A stretch of DNA of 64,000 bases from Streptomyces sp. FIT100 (GTDB lineage Bacteria > Actinomycetota > Actinomycetes > Streptomycetales > Streptomycetaceae), in the NCBI RefSeq assembly GCF_024584805.1, contig NZ_CP075715.1, positions 5,200,526-5,264,525 of the forward strand, written 5' to 3'. A program made the translations under genes and the position numbers. Each line of letters opens with the position of its first letter. The first letter of the stretch is position 1. The notes under the pieces are model-generated. The model was not told the origin of the DNA. It searched no databases and saw only the letters and a list, made by a program, of their open reading frames with translations. Shown here piece after piece: positions 1 to 8,073 of this stretch.

Positions 1-1372
1 GCGGCCGCGCCGCACCCGCGGTCCCGGCCGCGTACTCGGCGGCGTGCCAGCCGGCCCGCCGGCCGAAGACCAGCAGATCGGAGAGGGAGTTGCCGCCAAG
101 GCGGTTGGAGCCGTGCATTCCGCCGGCGACCTCGCCGGCCGCGTAGAGCCCCGGGACGCCGACCGCGGCGGCGCTGTCCGAGTCGACGGCGATGCCGCCC
201 ATCACGTAGTGACAGGTCGGCCCGACCTCCATGGCCTCGGCCGTGATGTCCACGTCCGCCAGCTCCTTGAACTGGTGGTACATGGACGGCAGCCGGCGCC
301 GGATGACCTCGGCCGGCATCCGCGTCGAGACGTCGAGGAAGACGCCGCCGTGCGGGGAGCCGCGGCCCGCCTTCACCTCGGCGTTGATCGCGCGGGCGAC
401 CTCGTCGCGGGGGAGCAGCTCGGGCGGGCGCCGGTTGTTGTCCGGGTCCTCGTACCAGCGGTCGCCCTCGTCCTCCGACTCCGCGTACTTCTCCTTGAAG
501 ACGTCCGGGACGTAGTCGAACATGAACCGCTTGCCGTCGCTGTTGCGCAGCACCCCTCCGTCGCCACGCACCGACTCGGTGACGAGGATCCCCTTCACCG
601 ACGGCGGCCAGACCATCCCGGTCGGATGGAACTGCACGAACTCCATGTTGAGCAGGGGCGCGCCGGCGAGGAGCGCCAGCGCGTGGCCGTCGCCCGTGTA
701 CTCCCACGAGTTCGAGGTCACCTTGAAGGACTTGCCGATGCCGCCGGTGGCCAGGACGACCGCGGGGGCCTCGAGGACGAAGAAGCGGCCGGACTCGCGC
801 TCGTAGCAGAAGGCGCCGCTGACCTTGTTGCCCTCCTTCAGCACGCGCGTGACCGTGCACTCCTGGAAGACCTTCAGCCGGGCCTCGTAGTCCCCGAACT
901 CGCGCTTGTCCTCCTGCTGCAGTGCCACGATCTTCTGCTGGAGGGTACGGATCAGCTCAAGGCCGGTCCGGTCGCCGACGTGCGCGAGCCGCGGGTACTC
1001 GTGGCCGCCGAAGTTGCGCTGCGAGATCCTCCCGTCCTTGGTGCGGTCGAAGAGTGCGCCCCAGGTCTCCAGCTCCCAGACCCGCTCGGGGGCCTCCTGG
1101 GCGTGCAGCTCCGCCATCCGCCACTGGTTGAGGAACTTCCCGCCGCGCATGGTGTCGCGGAAGTGCACCTGCCAGTTGTCGTGCGGGTTCGCATTGGCCA
1201 TGGAGGCAGCGATTCCGCCCTCCGCCATCACCGTATGGGCCTTGCCGAAGAGCGACTTGCAGATCACGGCGGTACGGGCGCCCCGCTCGCGCGCCTCGAT
1301 GGCGGCGCGCAGGCCGGCTCCGCCCGCGCCCACCACGACGACGTCCCACTGCTGGCGTTCCAGCTCGGTCAT
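1..1372 (-). CDS. sdhA: Succinate dehydrogenase/fumarate reductase flavoprotein subunit (3' end cut off)
   Basis: This is the FAD-carrying catalytic subunit that interconverts succinate and fumarate at the inner face of the membrane. The protein starts MTELERQQWDVVVVGAGG, a dinucleotide-binding fold with the GxGxxG motif. It continues with a KAHTVMAEGGIAA segment whose His is the usual covalent FAD attachment site, a QFHPTGM motif and a HYVMGGI segment near the substrate site. About 457 codons are present and the C-terminal third lies outside the window, so the expected iron-sulfur subunit gene would also be outside. The ATG lies 15 bases after the stop of the membrane subunit gene, which indicates one operon. 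The family assignment is firm; whether it works mainly as an oxidase or a reductase cannot be read from sequence. Confidence 0.93.
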   Translation of the reverse strand, partial: MTELERQQWDVVVVGAGGAGLRAAIEARERGARTAVICKSLFGKAHTVMAEGGIAASMANANPHDNWQVHFRDTMRGGKFLNQWRMAELHAQEAPERVWELETWGALFDRTKDGRISQRNFGGHEYPRLAHVGDRTGLELIRTLQQKIVALQQEDKREFGDYEARLKVFQECTVTRVLKEGNKVSGAFCYERESGRFFVLEAPAVVLATGGIGKSFKVTSNSWEYTGDGHALALLAGAPLLNMEFVQFHPTGMVWPPSVKGILVTESVRGDGGVLRNSDGKRFMFDYVPDVFKEKYAESEDEGDRWYEDPDNNRRPPELLPRDEVARAINAEVKAGRGSPHGGVFLDVSTRMPAEVIRRRLPSMYHQFKELADVDITAEAMEVGPTCHYVMGGIAVDSDSAAAVGVPGLYAAGEVAGGMHGSNRLGGNSLSDLLVFGRRAGWHAAEYAAGTAGAARP

Positions 1373-1387
1373 CAGAAGGCACCTTCC

Positions 1388-2215
1388 CTAGAAGAAGCGC
1401 GGATCGTCGAAGGCGCCGCTGGCCAGCAGATACACATAGAAGTCGGCGAGCGCCACGCTGATCAGGGACGCCCAGGCGAGGAGCATGTGACGCTCGTTCA
1501 GCTTGCTGACCCAGCCCCAGAGCCGGTAGCGCACCGGGTGCTTGGAGAAGTGCTTCAGCCGGCCGCCCATGATGTGCCGGCAGGAGTGGCAGGAGAGCGT
1601 GTACGCCCAGATCAGCACGATGTTGACGAGGAAGACCAGGGTGCCGAGGCCCATGTGGCCCCAGGCGTAGTGCTCGTCGCGGAAGGCGAGCACGGTGTCG
1701 TAGGTGAGGATGCCCGCGACCGGCAGCGCCGCATAGAAGAAGTAGCGGTGGATGTTCTGCAGGATCAGCGGGAAGCGGGTCTCGCCCGTGTACGTCGTGT
1801 GCGGCTCGGCGACCGCGCAGGCCGGCGGCGAGGCCCAGAAGCCCCGGTAGTAGGCCTTGCGGTAGTAGTAGCAGGTCAGCCGGAAGCCGAGCGGGAAGAT
1901 CAGGATCAGCAGCGCGGGGGAGAGCCCCCACCAACTGCCGAAGATCTCCCAGTTGGGCCCGCCCTTCATCGGCTCGCAGTTCTCCGCGAGACAGGGCGAG
2001 TAGAACGGCGAGACGTACGGCGCGGCGTAGTAGTCGCTGTTCGCGAAGGCCCGCCAGGTCGAGTAGACGATGAAGGCGAGCAGACCGGCGGCGGTGGCGG
2101 CGGGCGCCAGCCACCAGCGGTCGGTCCTGAGGTGGCGGGGGGTGATGGCGGCGCGGGTGGCGCCGTGTACGCCTGTGTCGGTGGGTGAGGTGTGGGATTC
2201 GGTGCCTGTGGCCAA
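1388..2215 (-). CDS. Succinate dehydrogenase membrane-anchor (cytochrome b-type) subunit
   Basis: A 275-residue integral membrane protein lying directly upstream of the flavoprotein gene. Several hydrophobic segments are visible, for example around LAPAATAAGLLAFIVY, PALLILIFPLGFRL, YFFYAALPVAGIL and LVFLVNIVLIWAY. His residues in or near these segments (RYFFYAAL preceded by NIH, LSCHSCRHIMGG, NERHMLLAW) could ligate haem, as in the anchor subunits of this enzyme class. It should bind the dehydrogenase to the membrane and pass electrons to the quinone. The start is inferred as TTG at 2215 because a GGAG sits six bases upstream; there is no ATG nearby. The role is inferred mainly from the operon. 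Confidence 0.8.
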   Translation of the reverse strand: MATGTESHTSPTDTGVHGATRAAITPRHLRTDRWWLAPAATAAGLLAFIVYSTWRAFANSDYYAAPYVSPFYSPCLAENCEPMKGGPNWEIFGSWWGLSPALLILIFPLGFRLTCYYYRKAYYRGFWASPPACAVAEPHTTYTGETRFPLILQNIHRYFFYAALPVAGILTYDTVLAFRDEHYAWGHMGLGTLVFLVNIVLIWAYTLSCHSCRHIMGGRLKHFSKHPVRYRLWGWVSKLNERHMLLAWASLISVALADFYVYLLASGAFDDPRFF

Positions 2216-2233
2216 CGAGGTCTCCGAGGTCTC

Positions 2234-2464
2234 CTAGGGCGCGTGCCGGTCGCGCACACCCAGGCCCTCGTCGTCCGAATCCGTCCACAGCGAACTGTCG
2301 TACGGGGTGTCGGGAATGGTGACCAGACCTTCGGGACTGCGGGCCGACTGGGCACGGGGGGTGTCCTCGCGCGATTGCGTGAGGCTCCGCTCCAGCCGCT
2401 CGACCGTTCGGGCCAGGTCGTCGAGACGGCGCTTGACGTCCGTCAGTTCGTCCTGCAGGGACAT
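2234..2464 (-). CDS. Small coiled-coil protein upstream of the sdh genes
   Basis: A 76-residue soluble protein of unknown function. Residues 1-30 (MSLQDELTDVKRRLDDLART and following) have a heptad pattern typical of a short coiled coil. The rest is acidic and probably disordered. It starts at an ATG with a GAGG sequence upstream and ends 19 bases before the start of the membrane-anchor gene, so it is the first gene of the sdh operon. I do not recognise a function. A helper or small accessory subunit of the dehydrogenase would fit the context but is inference only. Confidence 0.7.
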   Translation of the reverse strand: MSLQDELTDVKRRLDDLARTVERLERSLTQSREDTPRAQSARSPEGLVTIPDTPYDSSLWTDSDDEGLGVRDRHAP

Positions 2465-2782
2465 GTATTGCCCTCACTTCCGCGGTCGCGGGTGGCATGC
2501 GGGGTCTGGGGGTCTCTCCCCCAGAGGGCTCTTTGTGCGCCTGCGAGTGTCGCGCGTCACATCCCTTGTTGTGAAGGCGTGTGCACCGATTCCCGCGCGC
2601 GTCACCCGTTAGGGGGCATCCCCGGTCGGCCGCATGGGTGGGTTCGTGCGGTCGCTCCGCCGTGTCGGCCGCTCGTCCTGCTCGCCGTGCCCTTCAGTGT
2701 AGGCGCAATAGGTGTGATCATCCCTAAATCCGCGAACCAGGACATTTCCGTATTTCCGCACCAGGACGAAGAGGTACAGCCC
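2465..2782. other. Divergent intergenic region between the sdh operon and the LpqW-like lipoprotein gene
   Basis: This 318-base stretch must hold promoters for both directions. A short perfect hairpin (8-bp arms at 2505-2512 and 2518-2525, TCTGGGGG/CCCCCAGA) is visible. I see no convincing coding sequence and no clear -35/-10 pair. Confidence 0.5.
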
Positions 2783-5350
2783 ATGCCCCACGCCGTCGCC
2801 TCACGCCGGAGGACCCTGCGCTCCGCCGCCCTCCTCACCAGCGGTGTGCTCGCGCTGCCCGTGCTGGCCGGCTGCAGCACGGCGGAGCGCGAGGAGGCCG
2901 ACGCCAAGCCGGTCCCGGCGGACATCGGCCCGGCCGGCCGCGACCTGGTCGAGGACGGCGGCACCGTGCGGTGGGCCGTCGACGCCATGCCCGCCACGCT
3001 CAACGCCTTCCAGGCCGACGCCGACGCCGCCACCTCCCGTATCACCGGAGCCGCGCTGCCGTCCCTCTTCACGCTCGACGACCGCGGCCGTCCGCACCGC
3101 AACCCCGACTTCCTGGAGTCGGCCGAGACCGTCACGCGCGAGCCCAAGCACGTCGTCGTCTACAAGCTCAACCAGCAGGCGGTCTGGAGCGACGGCCGGG
3201 AGATCGGGGCGCCCGACTTCGTCGCCCAGTGGAAGGCGCTCAGCGGCAAGGACACGGCGTACTGGACCGCGCGCAACGCCGGGTACGACCGGATCGAGAA
3301 GATCGAGCGCGGCGCGAGCGACCTGGAGGTGCGGGTCACCTTCGCGAAGCCGTACGCCGACTGGCAGTCGCTGTTCAGCCCGCTCTACCCGAAGGAGGTG
3401 ATGGGCAGCGCGGACACCTTCAACGACGGCGCCAGGTCCGAGCTGCCGCTCACCTCCGGGCCCTTCAAGCTCCAGGACCTCGACCGCAAGGCCGGCACCG
3501 CGACCCTCGTGCGCAACCCCCGCTGGTGGGGGGAGCGCGCCAAGCTCGAATCGATCGTGCTGCGCGCCGTGCCGCTCGACGAACGAGCCGCCGCCCTCGC
3601 CACGGGCACCGTCGACATGGCCGAGATCGACAAGAGCGTCGCGGACCGCATCGCCCTGGCGGTGAAGAACGGCAAGGACACGGCGGCAGGGGGGCCCGGC
3701 GCCGGTGCAGGTGCCGGTGCCGGCGGTGAGGCGGTCTTGCCGTCCGCGTCGTCAGGGTCGTCAGGGTCGTCCGCGCTCAGGTCGCGGGCGAAGGAGTTCG
3801 GCTCCGACGAGGACCAGGCCGAGGCCGCCCTGCTCGCCCGGGGGCAGAACCGGGCCGCGCTCGCCGGGTACGCCACCGAGCAGAAGGCCCTGCGCGCCTT
3901 CGTCGTCCGCAAGACGCTGGAGCCCGCCTACACCCAGCTGGCGCTGAACGGTGAGTCCGGGCCGCTCGCCGACGAGCGGGTACGGCGCGCCGTGGCCCGC
4001 GCGCTCAACCGCAAGGAGCTCGCGGAGACCGTACTGAAGCCGCTGGGGCTTCCCGCGCAACCGGTCGGCAGCCATCTCGCGCTCGCCGGGCAGGCCGTGT
4101 ACGCCGACAACAGCGGTGCGCTCGGCGATCAGGACACCGAGGAGGCCCAGGCGTTGCTCGCGGACGCGGGCTGGACGCCGGAGGGCGCGGGCAAGGCGGC
4201 GACGGACGGGACCAAGGCGGGAGCGGAGAGGGACACGGACGCGGACGAGTCCGGAAGCGGGAGTCCGGCGGCGGCGACCCCGGGCAGCCCCGGGGAGTCC
4301 GCGGCGAGCGGCTCACCGCGGATCCCGCAGCCGCAGGGTCCGGCAGTCAAGAGCCCTGCTGCCGAGAGCCCGGCCGTGAAGAGCCCCGCCGTGAAGAGCC
4401 CGGCGGCCAAGAGCCCGGGCGCCCCGAGTCCGGCGGCCCCGAGCACCGCCGTGAAGAGCCCGCAGGTGCAGAGCCCCGCCGCCGCGGGCCCCGAGGGCCG
4501 GAGCCCGGTCGCTCTCGGCGGTGCGGAGGCCGACACCGCCTCCGACGAGGGCCTCTACGTCGTCAGCGACGGCAAGCCCGGCGACGCCGGTCCCGGTCGT
4601 GAGGCCGGCTGGAACGTCCTCGCCCCCGCCCGGGCCGCCGCCCTCCAGAGCGCGGCGCTGCGCCGCCAGGCCGACATCCTCGACGCCTCGTACACCGCCC
4701 CGCGCGACGACAAGCCCGACGCGGACGAGAAGGGAGGCGTCCCCGGCGCCTACGCCCCGGTCGGCACCCGCGCCCCCGCCCCCGCCGCGGCGGAGTCGAA
4801 GCGCGCGGCCCGCGGCCCGCTCGGCAAGGACGGGCAGCCGCTCTCGCTCCGCTTCGTCCTCCCCTCAGGGCCCGGCTCCGAAGCCCTGCGCACGGTGGGC
4901 AACCGGATCGCGCGCATGCTGGACCGGGTCGGCATCCGCACGGAGATCACCAAGGTCGCCGACGAGAGCTTCTTCAAGGACCACATCGCCTCCGGCGACT
5001 ACGACCTCGCCCTCTACTCCTGGCCGGCCACCGCCTTCCCGGCGACCGACGCCCGGCCGATCTTCGCCAAGCCCGTGCCCGCGAGCGACGGCTCGCTGCT
5101 GGTGGAGCAGAACTACACCCGGGTGGGCACGGACCACATCGACCAGCTCTTCGCCGAGGCGATCGGCGAGCTGGACGAGAAGCAGGCCCGGGAGCTGATG
5201 AAGCAGGCCGACGCCCGGATCTGGGCGGCCGCCGGTTCCATTCCCCTCTATCAGCGCCCGCAGCTGGTCGCGGTGAAGGGCGAGCTCGTGAACGCGGGCG
5301 CGTTCGGCTTCGCCACACCCCGTTACCAGGACATCGGCTTCAAGCGGTAG
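2783..5350 (+). CDS. Orphan family-5 solute-binding lipoprotein, LpqW-like
   Basis: An 855-residue exported lipoprotein: a Tat/Sec-like signal (SRRRTLRSAALLTS) ends in the lipobox LPVLAGC. The remainder is an oligopeptide-binding (SBP_bac_5) fold with typical stretches near YKLNQQAVWSDGREI and near the C-terminus (AGSIPLYQRPQLVAV). No permease or ATPase adjoins it. Its place beside typA matches mycobacterial LpqW, a binding-protein relative that acts in cell-envelope lipoglycan control rather than uptake, so an envelope role is inferred. It is much longer than usual binding proteins because of two low-complexity inserts: a Gly/Ala/Ser tract around residues 295-330 and a Ser-Pro-Ala-Lys repeat region around residues 490-575. 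ATG with GAGG eight bases upstream. Confidence 0.85.
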   Translation: MPHAVASRRRTLRSAALLTSGVLALPVLAGCSTAEREEADAKPVPADIGPAGRDLVEDGGTVRWAVDAMPATLNAFQADADAATSRITGAALPSLFTLDDRGRPHRNPDFLESAETVTREPKHVVVYKLNQQAVWSDGREIGAPDFVAQWKALSGKDTAYWTARNAGYDRIEKIERGASDLEVRVTFAKPYADWQSLFSPLYPKEVMGSADTFNDGARSELPLTSGPFKLQDLDRKAGTATLVRNPRWWGERAKLESIVLRAVPLDERAAALATGTVDMAEIDKSVADRIALAVKNGKDTAAGGPGAGAGAGAGGEAVLPSASSGSSGSSALRSRAKEFGSDEDQAEAALLARGQNRAALAGYATEQKALRAFVVRKTLEPAYTQLALNGESGPLADERVRRAVARALNRKELAETVLKPLGLPAQPVGSHLALAGQAVYADNSGALGDQDTEEAQALLADAGWTPEGAGKAATDGTKAGAERDTDADESGSGSPAAATPGSPGESAASGSPRIPQPQGPAVKSPAAESPAVKSPAVKSPAAKSPGAPSPAAPSTAVKSPQVQSPAAAGPEGRSPVALGGAEADTASDEGLYVVSDGKPGDAGPGREAGWNVLAPARAAALQSAALRRQADILDASYTAPRDDKPDADEKGGVPGAYAPVGTRAPAPAAAESKRAARGPLGKDGQPLSLRFVLPSGPGSEALRTVGNRIARMLDRVGIRTEITKVADESFFKDHIASGDYDLALYSWPATAFPATDARPIFAKPVPASDGSLLVEQNYTRVGTDHIDQLFAEAIGELDEKQARELMKQADARIWAAAGSIPLYQRPQLVAVKGELVNAGAFGFATPRYQDIGFKR

Positions 5351-5406
5351 AAAACCCCGGCAAGCGCGATAAACCCGAAGATCGCCGAGCAATCGGGGGC
5401 CGAAGG

Positions 5407-5446
5407 GGGTGGGGCCGACCCCGGGCACCCGGGGTCGGCCCCACCC
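5407..5446 (+). terminator. Strong hairpin terminator after the LpqW-like gene
   Basis: A perfect 18-bp stem (5407-5424 pairing with 5429-5446) with a 4-base loop lies about 57 bases after the stop codon. No U tract follows, which is common for Streptomyces terminators. Confidence 0.75.
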
Positions 5447-5491
5447 GGCCCGCCCCGAGGGCCGGGCGAAGCTCAGAACCAGCTCAAGTCA

Positions 5492-5520
5492 CTTGCCCGC
5501 CGGAGCCCCCGGCGGGCAAG
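5492..5520 (+). terminator. Second hairpin in the pre-typA region
   Basis: A perfect 12-bp stem (CTTGCCCGCCGG, 5492-5503, with 5509-5520) and a 5-base loop. It may be a second terminator. A leader structure for typA is possible because it sits upstream of that gene. Confidence 0.5.
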
Positions 5521-5716
5521 GTCGTTTCTGCCCTTGACCCGGGCGCACGACATCCCCATACCCCTGTGCTCCACCCCCGGCCACCCTCGGATCGGGCCGG
5601 GAAGCCTCTTGCGCGGCAGCCCCGTACCATAGGACACAGCCGTGGCGCGTCCGCCCGGCGGGCGTACGAGCAACGAGACGCCGCATCCCACGATCCGAGA
5701 GAAGCGCAAGCCACCC

Positions 5717-7624
5717 ATGCCCACGCGCCAGGACATCCGCAACGTCGCCATCGTCGCCCACGTAGACCACGGCAAGACGACCATCGTCGACGCCATGCTG
5801 AAGCAGGCCGGTGCCTTCGCCGCGCACCAGCTCGACTCCGTCGACGACCGCGTCATGGACTCGAACGACCTGGAGCGTGAGAAGGGCATCACGATCCTCG
5901 CCAAGAACACGGCGGTGAAGTACCACCCCAAGGACGGCGGGGCCCCGATCACGATCAACATCATCGACACCCCCGGCCACGCCGACTTCGGTGGCGAGGT
6001 CGAGCGCGGTCTGTCGATGGTCGACGGTGTCGTGCTGCTGGTGGACGCCTCCGAGGGCCCGCTGCCGCAGACCCGCTTCGTGCTGCGCAAGGCCCTTCAG
6101 CGCCGGATGCCCGTCATCCTCTGCATCAACAAGACGGACCGCCCGGACTCCCGGATCGACGAGGTCGTCAACGAGACCTACGACCTCTTCCTCGACCTGG
6201 ACGCCGACGAGGACCAGATCGAGTTCCCGATCGTCTACGCCTGCGGCCGCGACGGCGTCGCCTCGCTGACCAAGCCGGAGGACGGCACGGTCCCCGCCGA
6301 CTCCACCAATCTGGAGCCGTTCTTCTCCACGATCCTGGAGCACATCCCGGCCCCGACGTACGACGACGCCGCCCCGCTGCAGGCGCACGTCACCAACCTC
6401 GACGCCGACAACTTCCTCGGCCGTATCGCGCTGCTCCGCGTCGAGGAGGGCGAGCTGCGCAAGGGCCAGACCGTCGCCTGGATCAAGCGGGACGGCACGA
6501 TCTCCAACGTCCGCATCACCGAGCTGATGATGACCGAGGCGCTCACCCGCAAGCCCGCCGAGGTGGCGGGCCCCGGTGACATCTGTGCCGTCGCCGGTAT
6601 CCCCGACATCATGATCGGTGAGACGCTGGCCGACCCGGAGAACCCGGTCGCGCTGCCGCTCATCACGGTCGACGAGCCGGCGATCTCCATGACCATCGGC
6701 ACCAACACCTCGCCGCTGGTCGGCCGTGGCGGCAGCGGTAAGGGCGCCGACAACAAGGCCGCGGTCAAGGACCGCAAGGTCACCGCCCGCCAGGTCAAGG
6801 ACCGCCTCGACCGCGAGCTGATCGGCAACGTCTCGCTCCGCGTCCTGGACACCGAGCGCCCCGACGCCTGGGAGGTGCAGGGCCGAGGCGAGCTGGCGCT
6901 CGCGATCCTGGTCGAGCAGATGCGCCGGGAGGGCTTCGAGCTGACCATCGGCAAGCCGCAGGTCGTCACGCAGGAGATCGACGGCAAGGTGCACGAGCCG
7001 GTCGAGCGCATGACGATCGACGTTCCCGAGGAGCACATGGGCGCCGTCACCCAGCTCATGGGTGTCCGCAAGGGCCGGATGGACAACATGTCGAACCACG
7101 GCTCCGGCTGGGTCCGCATGGAGTTCGTGGTCCCGTCCCGCGGCCTCATCGGCTTCCGTACGGAGTTCCTCACCAACACCCGTGGTACGGGTATCGCGCA
7201 CTCGATCCACGAGGGCCACGAGCCGTGGTTCGGCACCCTGGCGACCCGCAACAACGGCTCGCTGGTCGCCGACCGCGCCGGTGCGGTCACCGCCTTTGCG
7301 ATGACCAACCTGCAGGAGCGCGGCGTTCTGTTCACCGACCCCGGCACCGAGGTGTACGAGGGCATGATCGTCGGCGAGAACTCGCGCTCCGACGACATGG
7401 ACGTGAACATCACCAAGGAGAAGAAGCTCACCAACATGCGCTCGGCCTCGGCCGATTCCTTCGAGGCGATCGTCCCGCCGCGCAAGCTCTCCCTGGAGCA
7501 GTCCCTGGAGTTCTGCCGCGACGACGAGTGCGTCGAGGTGACCCCGGAGGCGGTCCGCATCCGCAAGGTGAACCTGGACGCCCGTGAGCGCGCCCGCGCC
7601 GCGTCGCGCGCCAAGCACGGCTGA
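5717..7624 (+). CDS. typA: Translational GTPase TypA/BipA
   Basis: A 635-residue ribosome-binding GTPase of the TypA/BipA family, which helps 50S assembly and stress adaptation. The G1 motif AHVDHGKTT lies at residues 14-22, followed by the G3 DTPGHADF segment and the G4 motif NKTD (CINKTDRPDSR). The EF-G-like domains and the C-terminal TypA-specific domain follow (for example TNTRGTGIAHSIHEG and VGENSRSDDMDVNITKEKK). The length is normal for actinobacteria. The ATG at 5717 precedes the conserved MPTRQDIRNVAIVAHVD start; an upstream extension of 25 codons is open but lacks family features. It is monocistronic between two hairpins. Confidence 0.97.
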   Translation: MPTRQDIRNVAIVAHVDHGKTTIVDAMLKQAGAFAAHQLDSVDDRVMDSNDLEREKGITILAKNTAVKYHPKDGGAPITINIIDTPGHADFGGEVERGLSMVDGVVLLVDASEGPLPQTRFVLRKALQRRMPVILCINKTDRPDSRIDEVVNETYDLFLDLDADEDQIEFPIVYACGRDGVASLTKPEDGTVPADSTNLEPFFSTILEHIPAPTYDDAAPLQAHVTNLDADNFLGRIALLRVEEGELRKGQTVAWIKRDGTISNVRITELMMTEALTRKPAEVAGPGDICAVAGIPDIMIGETLADPENPVALPLITVDEPAISMTIGTNTSPLVGRGGSGKGADNKAAVKDRKVTARQVKDRLDRELIGNVSLRVLDTERPDAWEVQGRGELALAILVEQMRREGFELTIGKPQVVTQEIDGKVHEPVERMTIDVPEEHMGAVTQLMGVRKGRMDNMSNHGSGWVRMEFVVPSRGLIGFRTEFLTNTRGTGIAHSIHEGHEPWFGTLATRNNGSLVADRAGAVTAFAMTNLQERGVLFTDPGTEVYEGMIVGENSRSDDMDVNITKEKKLTNMRSASADSFEAIVPPRKLSLEQSLEFCRDDECVEVTPEAVRIRKVNLDARERARAASRAKHG

Positions 7625-7658
7625 CGAAGGTCAATTTCAGGTCAACTCGAGCGCCTGA

Positions 7659-7692
7659 GGCCCGGCCCCCTGCACAATGCGGGGCCGGGCCT
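7659..7692 (+). terminator. typA terminator
   Basis: GGCCCGGCCCC pairs with GGGGCCGGGCC across an 11-base loop, starting about 35 bases after the typA stop. Confidence 0.75.
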
Positions 7693-7826
7693 TCCGTCAT
7701 GCGCGGCCGGACCCTTCGTCAACTTCATTTAGGTCCTTGGTCCCGACCTTTGCGTCCGTATATCGAACTGCGGTCACCGGAACATGTGTTAACGGTCCGT
7801 TTCGTGGCTGTCTGTCTGGGCTCGTT

Positions 7827-7855
7827 TTGTCCGGATTTCGGTCCGGGCGTATCTA
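7827..7855 (+). promoter_or_regulatory. Candidate promoter of oligopeptide transporter operon 1
   Basis: TTGTCC (7827-7832) and TATCTA (7850-7855) are spaced by 17 bases, similar to the main sigma factor consensus TTGACN-N17-TANNNT. It would give a leader of roughly 210 bases. It was found by eye and is unsupported by mapping. Confidence 0.3.
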
Positions 7856-8073
7856 CCGATGTTGTCAAAACGAGACCCTTTAAGTGTGGTTTACAGCCCT
7901 CGTCTCCTTAATAGTTGGCTCCATTGAGCTCGGGTCAATGGGTCACGCGCTGTGGGGAGCGCCGACTCACGAGCACACTCGGGGTACTGGACGAGCACGC
8001 TGTCAGGGGTGTCAGCGCGCGTAGAACGGTGCCCTTCTTGTAGTGATCTACGTGGACTCATGAGGAGGAACCC

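Larger units (their letters stand above)
5351..5716. other. Intergenic region with two hairpins before typA
   Basis: The 366 bases contain two strong inverted repeats, listed separately, and the presumed typA promoter downstream of them. No gene is visible. Confidence 0.5.
7625..8073. other. Promoter region of oligopeptide transporter operon 1
   Basis: This 449-base gap holds the typA terminator and then about 350 bases of unusually AT-rich sequence for this genome, which fits a regulated promoter region. No credible gene is present; the short open frames here lack codon bias and ribosome-binding sites. Confidence 0.55.

Noticed and set aside
44..2188. A 714-codon plus-strand open frame opposite the sdh genes
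   Set aside because: It is the mirror of the real minus-strand flavoprotein and anchor genes. Its translation is Arg/Val/Gly-rich without any family motif, an effect of high-GC DNA.
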